Positions 43,619 to 52,805 of a stretch of DNA of 64,000 bases are shown here, piece by piece. The notes beneath the pieces are model-generated. The model saw only the letters and a list, made by a program, of their open reading frames with translations, was not told the DNA's origin and did no database searches. Numbering within the stretch: position 1 is the first letter of the stretch; each line of letters begins with the position of its first letter. The translations under genes were made by a program, and so were the position numbers. Origin of the DNA: Novosphingobium sp. Chol11 (lineage in GTDB: Bacteria; Pseudomonadota; Alphaproteobacteria; Sphingomonadales; Sphingomonadaceae); contig NZ_OBMU01000001.1 of NCBI RefSeq assembly GCF_900218065.1, forward strand, positions 2,212,160-2,276,159, given 5' to 3'.

Positions 43619-44905
43619 GTGACCTCCCGTGAGTTGACTGGTTTTCTTTCTTTGGCCGAGCAGGAAGCCGGGGCAGCGCAAAGCCGCATGTCGGACCTTG
43701 CCTGGCGCATCGGCTTCGGCGCCATCAGCTGGCCCTGGCTGCTCGCCAGCCTTTCGGGCGGCCGGAAGGCTGACAAACGCGCTCTGCTGGATGAGCTCAA
43801 GCTGCCGCATGACGCGCTCCCGCATCTTGGCAGCTGGAAAGCGGATGTCGGTTTCCTGCGGCATATCGTCCGGGAAATAGCGCGTCTGCGGCCCGCCCAG
43901 GTGGTGGAGCTGGGCGCAGGGGCGTCCACCTTGATCGCGGCAAAGGCTTTGGCGATGCATGGCGGCGGCCGCCTGACCAGCTTTGACCAGCATGGCGGCT
44001 TTGTTGACGCAACCCGGACCTGGCTTTCCGACCATGGCCTCCACGCCGATCTGCGCCACGCGCCGCTGGCATCGGAAAGCAGCGATTGGCCGGGGCGCTG
44101 GTATGCGCTGGACGATCTGCCCGAGCGCATCGACCTTCTGATCATCGACGGGCCGCCATGGTCCGTTCACCCGCTGGTGCGGGGCGCAGCGGACAGCCTG
44201 TTTGCACGGCTGTCGCCCAACGCCGTTGTCCTGCTGGATGATGCGGCCCGGCCCGGCGAACGGATCGTGGCGCAACGCTGGCGCCAGCGCTGGCCACACA
44301 TCGATTTCCGCCTGATGCATGACGGCACCAAAGGGACGCTGGTGGGCCGCAGGCGAGACATGTCGATTCCTGTCGCCAACGACAATGAAAGCGGACGCGG
44401 CTGGCAACATCTACGCCGGACCGCCGCGATCGCCGCCCTGCTGGCGACTGGCTGGATCGCGAGGGGCGCGCTGGGCGAATTTCCGCAGGCGGCTCAGGCG
44501 AGTCCCTTCCTTGACGAAGCCGCCGCGTCCCACCGTGCCGGCCTGTTGCGCCAGAACATGGCGTCCCAGGTGGAGAGCGCGACCCTCAACAGCGAGGAGA
44601 TACGCCGTTCGACCGGCATCATCCTACCCTCTTTCCCGCGCAGCTGGCGCGTCACTGACGTTCAGCTTTTCCCGACACCGGACAGTCCGGCCATTGCCAT
44701 ATCTCTCGTGACACCGGCGGGCGAACAGCTCTCTTTCTTCGCGGACAAGGCGGAAACCCCTGCCGAAGCGCGGCCGCTGATCGCCCGGCGCGCGACCGAC
44801 ATCATCGCTTATTGGGAAGCGGGCGACATGGCCTACGCCCTTACCGGCCGCACCGCTGCCCGCCGCATCATGACGCTGGCGGCGGAGATCACGCCCGCCA
44901 GCTGA
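43619..44905 (+). CDS. Fusion: class I methyltransferase + TM + anti-sigma-type periplasmic domain
   Basis: 428 aa in one frame from GTG 43619 (GAGGATGGG upstream). Residues ~60-245 form a Rossmann methyltransferase (V-V-E-L-G-A-G-A-S-T motif I, I-I-D-G-P-P motif). One transmembrane helix follows at about 268-283. Residues ~295-428 resemble the periplasmic half of transmembrane anti-sigma factors: S-H-R-A-G-L-L, P-R-S-W-R-V-T-D-V-Q-L-F-P, A-Y-W-E-A-G-D-M-A-Y-A-L-T-G. The N-terminal sigma-binding region is absent. No sigma factor is adjacent. The C-terminal call is by eye. Confidence 0.75.
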   Translation: MTSRELTGFLSLAEQEAGAAQSRMSDLAWRIGFGAISWPWLLASLSGGRKADKRALLDELKLPHDALPHLGSWKADVGFLRHIVREIARLRPAQVVELGAGASTLIAAKALAMHGGGRLTSFDQHGGFVDATRTWLSDHGLHADLRHAPLASESSDWPGRWYALDDLPERIDLLIIDGPPWSVHPLVRGAADSLFARLSPNAVVLLDDAARPGERIVAQRWRQRWPHIDFRLMHDGTKGTLVGRRRDMSIPVANDNESGRGWQHLRRTAAIAALLATGWIARGALGEFPQAAQASPFLDEAAASHRAGLLRQNMASQVESATLNSEEIRRSTGIILPSFPRSWRVTDVQLFPTPDSPAIAISLVTPAGEQLSFFADKAETPAEARPLIARRATDIIAYWEAGDMAYALTGRTAARRIMTLAAEITPAS

Positions 44906-44963
44906 GCCCCCGCTCTACTGATCCTCGTTGAGGCTTGCGCCCCGGGCTGCTAAGCGCGCGCGC

Positions 44964-46751
44964 ATGCAAGATGCGGAACAATCCATGTCGCGCGGCGGCG
45001 CGCGTTCGTCCCTTGGCAGCCTCGCCATGCTATGGCGCTTTGCCTCGCATTATCCCGGACGGATCGCAGCCGCGCTCGCCGCGCTCATCGTTTCTTCCGC
45101 CGCCACGCTCGCCATTCCCAGCGGCTTCCGCCTGGTCATCGACCGCGGCTTCATGGGTGGTGGCGACATCAGCCGGTGGTTTCAATATCTGCTGTTGATC
45201 GTGCTGATCCTGGCCCTTGCCACGGCGGCGCGCTTCTACTTCGTGTCCTGGCTTGGCGAGCGTGTGGTTGCCGACATCCGGTCGGCCACCCAGGCTAATC
45301 TCCTGCGCCTGGAACCGCGCTTTTTCGAAGAGAACCGCCCGTCGGAGATCGCGTCGCGCATGACGGCCGACACCGCCATCATCGACCAGATCGTCGGCTC
45401 CACCGTGTCCGTCGCCTTGCGCAATCTGGTAACGGGGATCGGCGGCCTCATCTACCTGTTCGCGCTGGCGCCCAAGCTGGCGGGGCTCCTGGTGCTCGGC
45501 ATACCCATCATCCTCGTCGTGATGATCAGCCTCGGCCGCCGCGTCCGCCTGCTGTCCCGCGCCAGCCAGGACAGGCTTGCCGCCGTCGGCAGCGTCACCG
45601 CCGAAGTGCTGGGAGCCATGAAGATCGTTCAGGCATTCGGGCAGGAATCGCGCGAAGCCGCTCGCTTCGACGCAACCGTAGAAGCCGGGTTTGCGACGGC
45701 CCGTCGCCGCATCCTCCTCCGCGCCGCCATGACCGCCGTGGTCATCGCGCTGGTCTTTGGGTCGATCACTGCGGTGATGTGGCAGGGCGCGCTAGACGTC
45801 GCTGCGGGCCGTCTGTCAGGAGGCAGCATCGCAGCCTTCGTTCTGACAGGCGGCCTTGTGGCAGGCGCATTCGGCGCGCTTTCCGAAACATGGGGCGACC
45901 TGCTGCGAGGCGCGGGCGCCGCAAGCCGCCTGCATGAGTTGATGACGGCGAAGCCCGACATCGTTGCGCCCGCCTCACCCCGGCAAATCCCGCAGCTTCC
46001 AACGGGCGCCAACCTCCAATTCGATGATGTGCATTTCAGCTACCCGACCCGGCCTGACGAGGCGGCCGTGCACGGCATATCGATCGACATCGCGGCGGGT
46101 GAGACGGTTGCGATCGTCGGACCGTCAGGGGCTGGCAAATCGACGCTGATCCAACTCGCCCTTCGCTTCTATGATCCTGATGCGGGCGAAATCCGGTTGA
46201 ACGGCATTCGTCTGCCCGAAGCAGATCCGGCAGCCGTTCGCGACATGATGGCGATGGTGCCACAAGACAGCGTGATCTTCGCTGCCTCCGCCAGGGACAA
46301 TATCCGTTTTGGCCGGTGGGATGCGTCGGACGACGAGATCTGGAACGCAGCGCGCGCCGCGAATGCCGAGACTTTTCTGCGCGCGCTGCCCCAAGGGCTT
46401 GATACATTTTTGGGCGAAGGGGGTGCTCGTCTGTCCGGAGGTCAAAGGCAGCGGCTTTCGATCGCTCGCGCTCTGCTGAGGGATGCGCCTATCCTGTTGC
46501 TGGACGAGGCGACATCAGCTCTGGACGCGGAGTCGGAGCGGCTGGTGCAGGACGCCTTGACGCGTTTGATGTCGGGCCGGACGACGATCGTCATCGCCCA
46601 TCGTTTGGCGACGGTGCGTGCCGCGGACCGTATCATCGTGCTTGATGGAGGCCGGGTCGTCGAGCAGGGCAATCATGCCGCGCTCATGGCGGAAAAGGGC
46701 TTGTACGCGCGGCTGGCGAGCCTTCAGTTTCAAGATGTAGCGCCGGCCTGA
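44964..46751 (+). CDS. ABC transporter, fused permease and ATPase
   Basis: 595 aa half-transporter of the MsbA/bacterial MDR-like type. The six-helix transmembrane domain covers about 25-330. The nucleotide-binding domain has Walker A G-P-S-G-A-G-K-S-T, signature L-S-G-G-Q-R-Q and Walker B I-L-L-L-D-E-A-T-S-A-L-D. H-loop I-A-H-R-L is present. ATG 44964 chosen; TTG 44928 would add 12 residues. Substrate not predictable (lipid or drug export). Confidence 0.93.
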   Translation: MQDAEQSMSRGGARSSLGSLAMLWRFASHYPGRIAAALAALIVSSAATLAIPSGFRLVIDRGFMGGGDISRWFQYLLLIVLILALATAARFYFVSWLGERVVADIRSATQANLLRLEPRFFEENRPSEIASRMTADTAIIDQIVGSTVSVALRNLVTGIGGLIYLFALAPKLAGLLVLGIPIILVVMISLGRRVRLLSRASQDRLAAVGSVTAEVLGAMKIVQAFGQESREAARFDATVEAGFATARRRILLRAAMTAVVIALVFGSITAVMWQGALDVAAGRLSGGSIAAFVLTGGLVAGAFGALSETWGDLLRGAGAASRLHELMTAKPDIVAPASPRQIPQLPTGANLQFDDVHFSYPTRPDEAAVHGISIDIAAGETVAIVGPSGAGKSTLIQLALRFYDPDAGEIRLNGIRLPEADPAAVRDMMAMVPQDSVIFAASARDNIRFGRWDASDDEIWNAARAANAETFLRALPQGLDTFLGEGGARLSGGQRQRLSIARALLRDAPILLLDEATSALDAESERLVQDALTRLMSGRTTIVIAHRLATVRAADRIIVLDGGRVVEQGNHAALMAEKGLYARLASLQFQDVAPA

Positions 46752-46775
46752 AGGCTTCCACCACTCGCCGCTCGA

Positions 46776-47093
46776 CTAGTCGCTGATCCGCACGATGTGA
46801 TCGAGGATGGCGGGGTGGAGCGGCCGTTCGAACTGGCAACCTGCTTCGTGGCCCCGCGTCCAGAGGACATGGGCACGGCGCCCTTCGAAACCTGGCAACA
46901 TGACCCAGAGGCAATCGCCCGCAGCAAGCTTCATGAAGCTCTGCAACCGGAAGCCGCTGACGGAGAGATCGGCGACGCGGCTTTTGAACCAGGTTTCACC
47001 CGGCCGCCTCACCTTTACCGGCACGTGGACATAGCGCCGCTCCGATAGGCGGCTGCCGTTTGCGCTCGGCTCAATGTGAATTTCTGCGCCCAT
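46776..47093 (-). CDS. PilZ-domain protein
   Basis: 105 aa, one PilZ domain. S-E-R-R-Y-V-H-V-P-V-K-V-R-R provides the N-terminal arginines and D-L-S-V-S-G-F the D-x-S-x-x-G motif, so c-di-GMP binding is plausible. ATG 47093 is preferred; the longer upstream frame is not conserved-looking and covers the exbD terminator. Convergent with the ABC transporter gene (24-bp gap). Confidence 0.85.
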   Translation of the reverse strand: MGAEIHIEPSANGSRLSERRYVHVPVKVRRPGETWFKSRVADLSVSGFRLQSFMKLAAGDCLWVMLPGFEGRRAHVLWTRGHEAGCQFERPLHPAILDHIVRISD

Positions 47094-47160
47094 GGTCAGA
47101 TGCGTCCCTTGCGGCGCATTCTCGCTGATCGCGGTTAAGAAGTGTTGAAGACGAGCGGGC

Positions 47161-47189
47161 AAAAAAGAAGGGCCGCCGAAGCGACCCTT
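47161..47189 (-). terminator. Terminator of the tonB-exb operon
   Basis: On the minus strand: nine-base stem AAGGGTCGC / GCGGCCCTT (one G-T wobble) with a TTCG tetraloop, then CTTTTTT. It lies about 96 nt after the last exbD stop. Confidence 0.88.
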
Positions 47190-47284
47190 GATCAATTGCC
47201 AAAAGCTGATTGCGTCACCCCAGCCCGCGCCCGGAAACGGGAAGTCGAACATTCCCGGCCAGACGGCGGCGGCGTAGCCAGCCT

Positions 47285-47707
47285 TTAGAAATTTCCATAT
47301 TGTTCGTTGCCGACGAAGCCCAGCTTCGTGACGCCAGCGCGCTTGATCTCCGCAAGCACCTCATCAACGACCACATAACGGGTGGCCGCGTTGGGCTGGA
47401 ACTGCAATTCGGGTTCGACCGGCAAGCGCAGCGACTGCTGCAGATACTGACGCAGGGTCAGCAGGTCGATGGCCGAACCGTTCCAGGTGATGATACCACC
47501 GGCATCGATCGCGACCTTGTTCTTGACAGGGTCGATAACGCTGTCGGTCGGCGGCGCGTTTTGCGGCAGGTCGATCTTGACCGCGTGGGTCTGGATCGGG
47601 ATCGTGATGATGAACATGATGAGGAGAACGAGCATGACGTCGATCAACGGCGTCGTGTTCATCTCCATCATCGGCTCGCCATCATCTTTTCCGGCACTCA
47701 TTGCCAT
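47285..47707 (-). CDS. exbD: ExbD/TolR biopolymer transport protein (second copy)
   Basis: 140 aa with one N-terminal helix starting M-N-T-T-P-L-I-D-V-M-L-V-L-L-I-M-F; the aspartate in P-L-I-D is the proton-carrying residue. Periplasmic C-terminal domain follows. Part of the tonB-exbB-exbD-exbD set energising TonB-dependent receptors. Confidence 0.92.
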   Translation of the reverse strand: MAMSAGKDDGEPMMEMNTTPLIDVMLVLLIMFIITIPIQTHAVKIDLPQNAPPTDSVIDPVKNKVAIDAGGIITWNGSAIDLLTLRQYLQQSLRLPVEPELQFQPNAATRYVVVDEVLAEIKRAGVTKLGFVGNEQYGNF

Positions 47708-47726
47708 GGGGCGATACTCCTAAAAC

Positions 47727-48215
47727 TTAGAGCCGCTGCGTCTGCGAACCCGGTTCGGGTTCGGAGATGAAGCCGACCTTCGGGAAACCGGCGCGCTGCA
47801 TCGTATAGATGGTGCCGCCGATGCACCGGTAGGGCGTATTGATGTCGCCGCGGATATGCACTTCAGGCAGATCCTCCGGCGTCAGGTTTTCAACGCCGCC
47901 CGCCTTCTTGATGTCCGCTTCGAGCTTCGCGACCGCACGGTCGAGCAACTCGTCCGAAGACACCTTGGTCAGGTTCCAGTAAACCGCGCAGCTGCCGTCT
48001 CCGGCTTGCGTGATCGACAGCGAGACATTCTCCGGCTTCGTCGTCGTCGGCTCGAACGCGACCTTGGGGAGCTGCAGCTGAACCGTCTGGACGACGACCG
48101 GGACCGCGATGAGGAAGATGATGAGCAACACCAGCATGACGTCGACGAGCGGCGTCGTGTTGATGTCGGACATCGGCTTTTCATCACCGCCGTCGGAGCC
48201 AACACTCATTGCCAT
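47727..48215 (-). CDS. exbD: ExbD/TolR biopolymer transport protein (first copy)
   Basis: 162 aa. Helix I-N-T-T-P-L-V-D-V-M-L-V-L-L-I-I-F with the same proton-path aspartate. Longer than the second copy, with a distinct periplasmic part containing two cysteines (G-S-C-A-V, Y-R-C-I-G) that could form a disulphide. 19 bp before the second exbD. Confidence 0.92.
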   Translation of the reverse strand: MAMSVGSDGGDEKPMSDINTTPLVDVMLVLLIIFLIAVPVVVQTVQLQLPKVAFEPTTTKPENVSLSITQAGDGSCAVYWNLTKVSSDELLDRAVAKLEADIKKAGGVENLTPEDLPEVHIRGDINTPYRCIGGTIYTMQRAGFPKVGFISEPEPGSQTQRL

Positions 48216-48327
48216 TGATTAATTTCCTAACATGCGTGTCGATGGTGCCCCTTCTCGTGGGGCCCATAGCCGGTGAGGAAACAGTAGCCGCAGCCGCCTA
48301 CGGATCCGCACCGGCTCCTTGACCCTA

Positions 48328-49092
48328 TCAGGCCTTGGTCGGAGCAGCAGCCGGCTTGGCGGCAGGCGCAGCCGGAGCAGTCGCGAACGAAGGCTTGACG
48401 GCGCCGTTCGACACCAGGTGAGCCAGCAGATCGACGGTGAAGCCATTCAGCTGTTCGGCGATCGACTTGTTGCGGCGCTGCAGGAAGTTGTAGGCAAGCA
48501 CCGCAGGAACGGCCACGGCCAGACCCAGCGCGGTCATGATCAGAGCTTCACCGACCGGGCCGGCGACGGCGTCGATCGATGCCTGACCGGCAGCACCGAT
48601 CTTGATGAGCGCGCGGTAGATGCCGATAACCGTACCGAACAGACCGATGAACGGCGAGGTCGCACCGACGGTCGCGAGGAACGCCAGGCCACCGCCGAGC
48701 TTCGAGTTGATCGACGCTTCCGAACGGGCGAGCGAACCGTGCAGCCAGTCATGAGCTTCGACCGGGTCGGTCAGCTTGGTGTGTTCTTCCTGAGCCTTGA
48801 TGCCGTCGTCGACGATCTGCTTGTAGGCCGAGTTCTTTTCGAGCTTGGCCGAACCTTCCTTCAGGGTCGCGGCGCGCCAGAAGGTTGCGCGAACCTTCTT
48901 GCCCTGATTGAGAACCTTCTGCTGTTCGATCAGCTTGGTGAACAGGATGTAGAAGGTGCCGACAGACATGGCGACCAGGATGATGAACACGGTCCATGCG
49001 ATGGTGCCGCCCTGCTCCAGGGCTTCCATGAGGCCGTAGGGATTTTCCGGCTTGGGCGCCGCAGCTGCTGCGAGATACATCAACATTTTCAA
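48328..49092 (-). CDS. exbB: ExbB/TolQ proton channel protein
   Basis: 254 aa, three transmembrane helices (about 30-50, 145-165, 190-210) with the MotA/TolQ motifs G-A-T-S-P-F-I-G-L-F-G-T-V and G-E-A-L-I-M-T-A-L-G-L-A-V-A-V-P-A. Alanine/proline-rich C-terminus. Partner of ExbD and TonB. Confidence 0.94.
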   Translation of the reverse strand: MKMLMYLAAAAAPKPENPYGLMEALEQGGTIAWTVFIILVAMSVGTFYILFTKLIEQQKVLNQGKKVRATFWRAATLKEGSAKLEKNSAYKQIVDDGIKAQEEHTKLTDPVEAHDWLHGSLARSEASINSKLGGGLAFLATVGATSPFIGLFGTVIGIYRALIKIGAAGQASIDAVAGPVGEALIMTALGLAVAVPAVLAYNFLQRRNKSIAEQLNGFTVDLLAHLVSNGAVKPSFATAPAAPAAKPAAAPTKA

Positions 49093-49120
49093 GACTTCCC
49101 TCTCAAAAGGATCAATAAAA

Positions 49121-49150
49121 GGGGAAGGCGGCAGCAGCGCCAGCCTTCCC
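49121..49150 (-). promoter_or_regulatory. Intercistronic hairpin between tonB and exbB
   Basis: On the minus strand GGGAAGGC...GCCTTCCC closes a GC-rich inner stem, followed by CTTTTATT. It resembles a weak terminator inside the operon and could reduce read-through from tonB to exbB. Confidence 0.6.
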
Positions 49151-49157
49151 GTTACAA

Positions 49158-49817
49158 TTATTCAGGCAGTCGCCAGGTGATGCGACCATTGTAGGTGTCG
49201 GACATGGGTCCGCCTCCGGCTGCCGTAGCGGGCTTGAACTTCGCACGGCGCGGCAGGAGACGGCACGTCGCCTCGTCAAGGTCGGGATGACCCGTAGAAG
49301 AGGTGATGGTGCAGCTCGTGACACGACCGTCAGGTCCAATCTCAAGCCGGAAACCAGCCGTACCCGAACGTTCTTCGCGCTGTGCGCGGCTCGGATAGTC
49401 GGCATCGCTGAGCCAGCTGCCCGGCGAGCTGCGCGGCGTAGCGCGCGAAGCCGGAACGGCTGGCGGCGGCGGCGGAGCAGGCGGCGGCGGAGCGGCAACC
49501 GGCACCGGGTTGAATACCGGCGGCGGCGTACGCACCGTCTGGATGGGCGGCGCAGGAGCCGGCGTCTGAACAATCGGCGGGGGCGCGACGACCGGCGGCG
49601 GTTCGACCGGCTGGTCTGGCGGCGGCGGCGGCGGTTCCTCGTCTGGTGGCGGCGGTTCCTCCTTCACGTCGATCACGTTCAGCTGTTCCGCCGCCTTTTT
49701 GACATATTTCATGCCAAGGCCGGTAACAAAGGCATAACCCAGAACAGCGTGAATCAGGGCGACGATGATAATCGAGATCGTGCGACTCGATCCTTGCGAG
49801 TGGTCAGCATAGGCCAT
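49158..49817 (-). CDS. tonB: TonB energy-transducing protein
   Basis: 219 aa. One N-terminal transmembrane helix (about 14-34), a proline-rich periplasmic spacer (about 53-125, many P-P-P-P runs) and a C-terminal TonB domain with Y-P-S-R-A-Q-R-E-E-R-S-G and A-K-F-K-P-A-T. Links ExbBD energy to outer-membrane receptors. Confidence 0.94.
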   Translation of the reverse strand: MAYADHSQGSSRTISIIIVALIHAVLGYAFVTGLGMKYVKKAAEQLNVIDVKEEPPPPDEEPPPPPPDQPVEPPPVVAPPPIVQTPAPAPPIQTVRTPPPVFNPVPVAAPPPPAPPPPPAVPASRATPRSSPGSWLSDADYPSRAQREERSGTAGFRLEIGPDGRVTSCTITSSTGHPDLDEATCRLLPRRAKFKPATAAGGGPMSDTYNGRITWRLPE

Positions 49818-50066
49818 TCGGCAACGACACTCCTTAACTCAACTTACCATTGTTATAAGCAAACAAGCCAAAAGCGGCCCCAGTTGACCAGGTCGTCCCT
49901 GGCCACCTTTGGCCCCCATCCGCGCATTTGCTACCGTCGAAACTCCTATCGCGGCGCATCGTGGCACGCAAACGCTTTATCGATAGGTTGATTTCCGATG
50001 AGCATTTTAAAACAGAATGACTTGCCTGTGACAACATTGTCACGGATGACTTTAGGCAGGACGAAC

Positions 50067-50924
50067 ATGAAAAGAAAATCCTCCATGACCTTGAAGACCG
50101 CTGCTGCAGCATGCCTCATTTTGGCCGCATCTCCGTTGGTTTCGGCGGCTCAAACGAGCCAGCCGACCGAATCCACCACTATATCCTATGCTGATCTTGC
50201 GGACTTGGCCGACGCTGCGCCGCTGGTGGCGGTGGCACGCATCCGAAGCATAATTGCACTACCCGAAAAAGCCGCTCAAAATGTCCCTACCGGTCAAAAA
50301 CGAGTCTATGTCGAAGCCGAAATTCAGTCACTGATTCGCGGTGAAGGGGGAATCAGCCCGCGCGTTCGTTACCTTTATGATGCCACCCTCACCGCGCGCG
50401 GAAAGCTCCCCAAGCTCAAAAAAGCACAGGTCATCCTCTTTGCCCGGCCCGCGGCCCGGCCGGGCGAAATTCAGCTTGTGGCACGCGACGCCCAGATATT
50501 TGCAACGCCTTCGGACATTCAGCAGGTGAAGGCTATCCTGTCTGAACTTGTCGCCACGAAGGCTCCGCCCGGGATTCTCGGCATCGGCGACGCATTCCAT
50601 GTTGCCGGGACCGTCGCCGGTGAGGGCGAGACACAGATTTTCCTGCGGACGGCCACTGGAGACCCCGTGTCGCTCTCGATTCTCCGGCGCCCGGGGCAGG
50701 ATCCCAGATGGGCAGTCGCGCTTGGCGAAATCGTCGATGAAGCAGCGCGTCCCCCTGCTTCCGGTAGCCTGCTCTGGTATCGACTTGCATGCAGCTTGCC
50801 AGCGACATTGCCAATGTCATCGGTCAAGGCTCTCGCGCCGATCGACGCAGAGCAGGCGCGCGCGGACTACGCTTTCGTCATCCAGTCGCTAGGCAGTTGC
50901 GGGCGCACCAGAACAGCCGGTTGA
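50067..50924 (+). CDS. Secreted hypothetical protein
   Basis: 285 aa with a signal peptide (K-R-K-S ... L-I-L-A-A-S-P-L-V-S-A-A). ATG 50067 places the signal correctly; an upstream in-frame ATG (49998) adds 23 residues. The mature part has A-D-L-A-D-L-A-D-A-A-P-L-V-A-V-A and A-Q-V-I-L-F-A-R-P, mixed alpha/beta. No family recognised. Single gene between the tonB operon and hom. Confidence 0.75.
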   Translation: MKRKSSMTLKTAAAACLILAASPLVSAAQTSQPTESTTISYADLADLADAAPLVAVARIRSIIALPEKAAQNVPTGQKRVYVEAEIQSLIRGEGGISPRVRYLYDATLTARGKLPKLKKAQVILFARPAARPGEIQLVARDAQIFATPSDIQQVKAILSELVATKAPPGILGIGDAFHVAGTVAGEGETQIFLRTATGDPVSLSILRRPGQDPRWAVALGEIVDEAARPPASGSLLWYRLACSLPATLPMSSVKALAPIDAEQARADYAFVIQSLGSCGRTRTAG

Positions 50925-51021
50925 TGGTCGTCCCACGCGCGCTACATGTCCTTTTGCTTGGACAGCAGCGCGTTGGCGGCTATCAGCGCGGCTTCATATC
51001 ACCCTGAGGACAGCCATCATC

Positions 51022-52326
51022 ATGACCAATCTGCACCGCCATGCCCCGCTGCGCGTCGCGCTTGTCGGCCTCGGCACGGTGGGCGGTGGCGTGATCCGGC
51101 TGTTGCAGACGAACGCGGACCTGATTGCCCGCCGCGCGGGTTGCCCGATCCAGATCGTCGCCATTTCCGCCCGTGACCGCAACAAGGATCGAGGGGTGGA
51201 CCTCTCGCCCTATGAGTGGGTGGACGACATGACCACCCTTCCGGGCCGCGAAGATGTCGACGTCGTAGTCGAACTGATCGGCGGCGCCGACGGCCCCGCC
51301 CTTACCCTCGCCCGCCAGTGCCTGGCTGCCGGGAAGCCCTTCGTCACCGCGAACAAGGCCATGCTGGCCCATCATGGGCTGGATTTGGCGGCTTTGGCGG
51401 AAAAGGCCGGGATAGCGCTCAAATATGAAGCAGCGGTCGCCGGCGGCATCCCGGTCATCAAGGGCTTGCGCGAAGGAGCGGCCGCCAACGAGATCAGCCG
51501 CGTCTATGGCATTCTCAACGGCACCTGCAACTACATCCTGACCACGATGGAAAAGGAAGGCCGCAGCTTCGACGACGTACTGAAGGAAGCGCAGGAACTG
51601 GGTTATGCCGAAGCCGACCCGAGCTTCGATATCGATGGCGTCGACGCCGCGCACAAGCTGACCATCCTTGCCAGCCTCGCCTTTGGTACTGAATTGGACT
51701 TTGGCAATGTAGCGGTGACGGGCATCCGCCACGTCATCGCCGCCGACATCGCCGAAGCAGCGGCGTTGGGCTATCGTATCCGCCTGGTCGGCATGGCTGA
51801 AAATGGCCCCGGGGGTTTGTTCCAGCGGGTTCATCCCATGCTGGTGCCGCTCGACCATCCGCTCGCCCATGTCGACGGATCACTCAACGCCGTTGTCGCG
51901 GAAGGCAATTTCGTCGGCCGCCTCTTCTTCCAGGGCCGGGGCGCAGGGGACGGCCCGACGGCTTCGGCAGTGGTGGCGGACCTCATCGACGTGGCACGCG
52001 ATGAATATGGCGATGCGCTCGCCATGCCCGTCGCTGCACTGGCGCAACAGCCCGCGGCAGATGCAGGCGCCCGCATCGGCCGCAGCTATCTGCGGTTCAA
52101 GGTACAGGATCGGCCGGGCGTGCTCGCCGAAATCGCGGCGACAACGCGCGATGCAGGCGTATCGATAGAGAGCATGATCCAGCGCGGCGCCAGCCACGAC
52201 GACAGCGTACTCATGGCGATCGTCACGCATGCGGGCGAAGAACGGTGCGTCCGCAGCACGCTGGAACGGCTCAAAGGGTCTGACAGCGTGCTTCAAACGC
52301 CGATGGTCATGCACATACTCGACTGA
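51022..52326 (+). CDS. hom: Homoserine dehydrogenase
   Basis: 434 aa. Reduces aspartate semialdehyde to homoserine in Thr/Met synthesis. Nucleotide-binding G-L-G-T-V-G-G-G-V, catalytic core K-Y-E-A-A-V-A-G-G-I-P-V-I and G-I-L-N-G-T-C-N-Y-I. A C-terminal ACT domain (about 350-434; R-F-K-V-Q-D-R-P-G-V-L-A) implies threonine feedback. Followed by glpX, a common order. Confidence 0.96.
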   Translation: MTNLHRHAPLRVALVGLGTVGGGVIRLLQTNADLIARRAGCPIQIVAISARDRNKDRGVDLSPYEWVDDMTTLPGREDVDVVVELIGGADGPALTLARQCLAAGKPFVTANKAMLAHHGLDLAALAEKAGIALKYEAAVAGGIPVIKGLREGAAANEISRVYGILNGTCNYILTTMEKEGRSFDDVLKEAQELGYAEADPSFDIDGVDAAHKLTILASLAFGTELDFGNVAVTGIRHVIAADIAEAAALGYRIRLVGMAENGPGGLFQRVHPMLVPLDHPLAHVDGSLNAVVAEGNFVGRLFFQGRGAGDGPTASAVVADLIDVARDEYGDALAMPVAALAQQPAADAGARIGRSYLRFKVQDRPGVLAEIAATTRDAGVSIESMIQRGASHDDSVLMAIVTHAGEERCVRSTLERLKGSDSVLQTPMVMHILD

Positions 52327-52338
52327 AGAGCCTGCGCG

Positions 52339-52653
52339 TCAACGCGGCCCGAAGCTGCGCATGAGCGTATCGCGCAAAGGTTCACCCAAGCGGAACAGCC
52401 GCAACCGCGCTTGTTTTGGGCAGCCCATGTTGCCGATTATCCGGCAGGGGCGCGCGTCAAAGCGGTAGGCGCTCATCTTGTTATCGGGCCCTGGAGCCAT
52501 GGCGTCGCCCTTGAGCCGCGCCGATGGGGATGATCCCGAAGCGCACAGTTGCGGAGACGCCAGGCACGGTGCTGAACCATGTACCCTATGCTGCGCCGTG
52601 ATGATTGCAGGTTGAACAAAGCTGGCGGCAAGCAGCGCGGCGATCATCATCAC
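52339..52653 (-). CDS. Small secreted hypothetical protein
   Basis: 104 aa with a hydrophobic N-terminus (M-M-M-I-A-A-L-L-A-A-S-F) and a C-terminal segment C-R-I-I-G-N-M-G-C-P-K-Q-A-R. Four cysteines could form disulphides. Convergent with hom (12-bp gap). Coding status rests on the signal-like start and the clean fit between neighbours. Confidence 0.5.
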   Translation of the reverse strand: MMMIAALLAASFVQPAIITAQHRVHGSAPCLASPQLCASGSSPSARLKGDAMAPGPDNKMSAYRFDARPCRIIGNMGCPKQARLRLFRLGEPLRDTLMRSFGPR

Positions 52654-52805
52654 GACCCTTTATCCTGATTAGCCCGCCCAACGCCGCAGACGACCTTCCG
52701 TTGCATTGGCGCCGCGAAAAGCGGGATCATGTCCGCTGGATGGGTCGACAAGCCAAGGAGGACCTCCTATCGCGCTGATCACAAAGAGACAGCAGAGGGA
52801 TTATC

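Noticed and set aside
47094..47252. Extended N-terminus of the PilZ gene at 46.8-47.1 kb
   Set aside because: Would cover the tonB-exb terminator; homology starts at ATG 47093.
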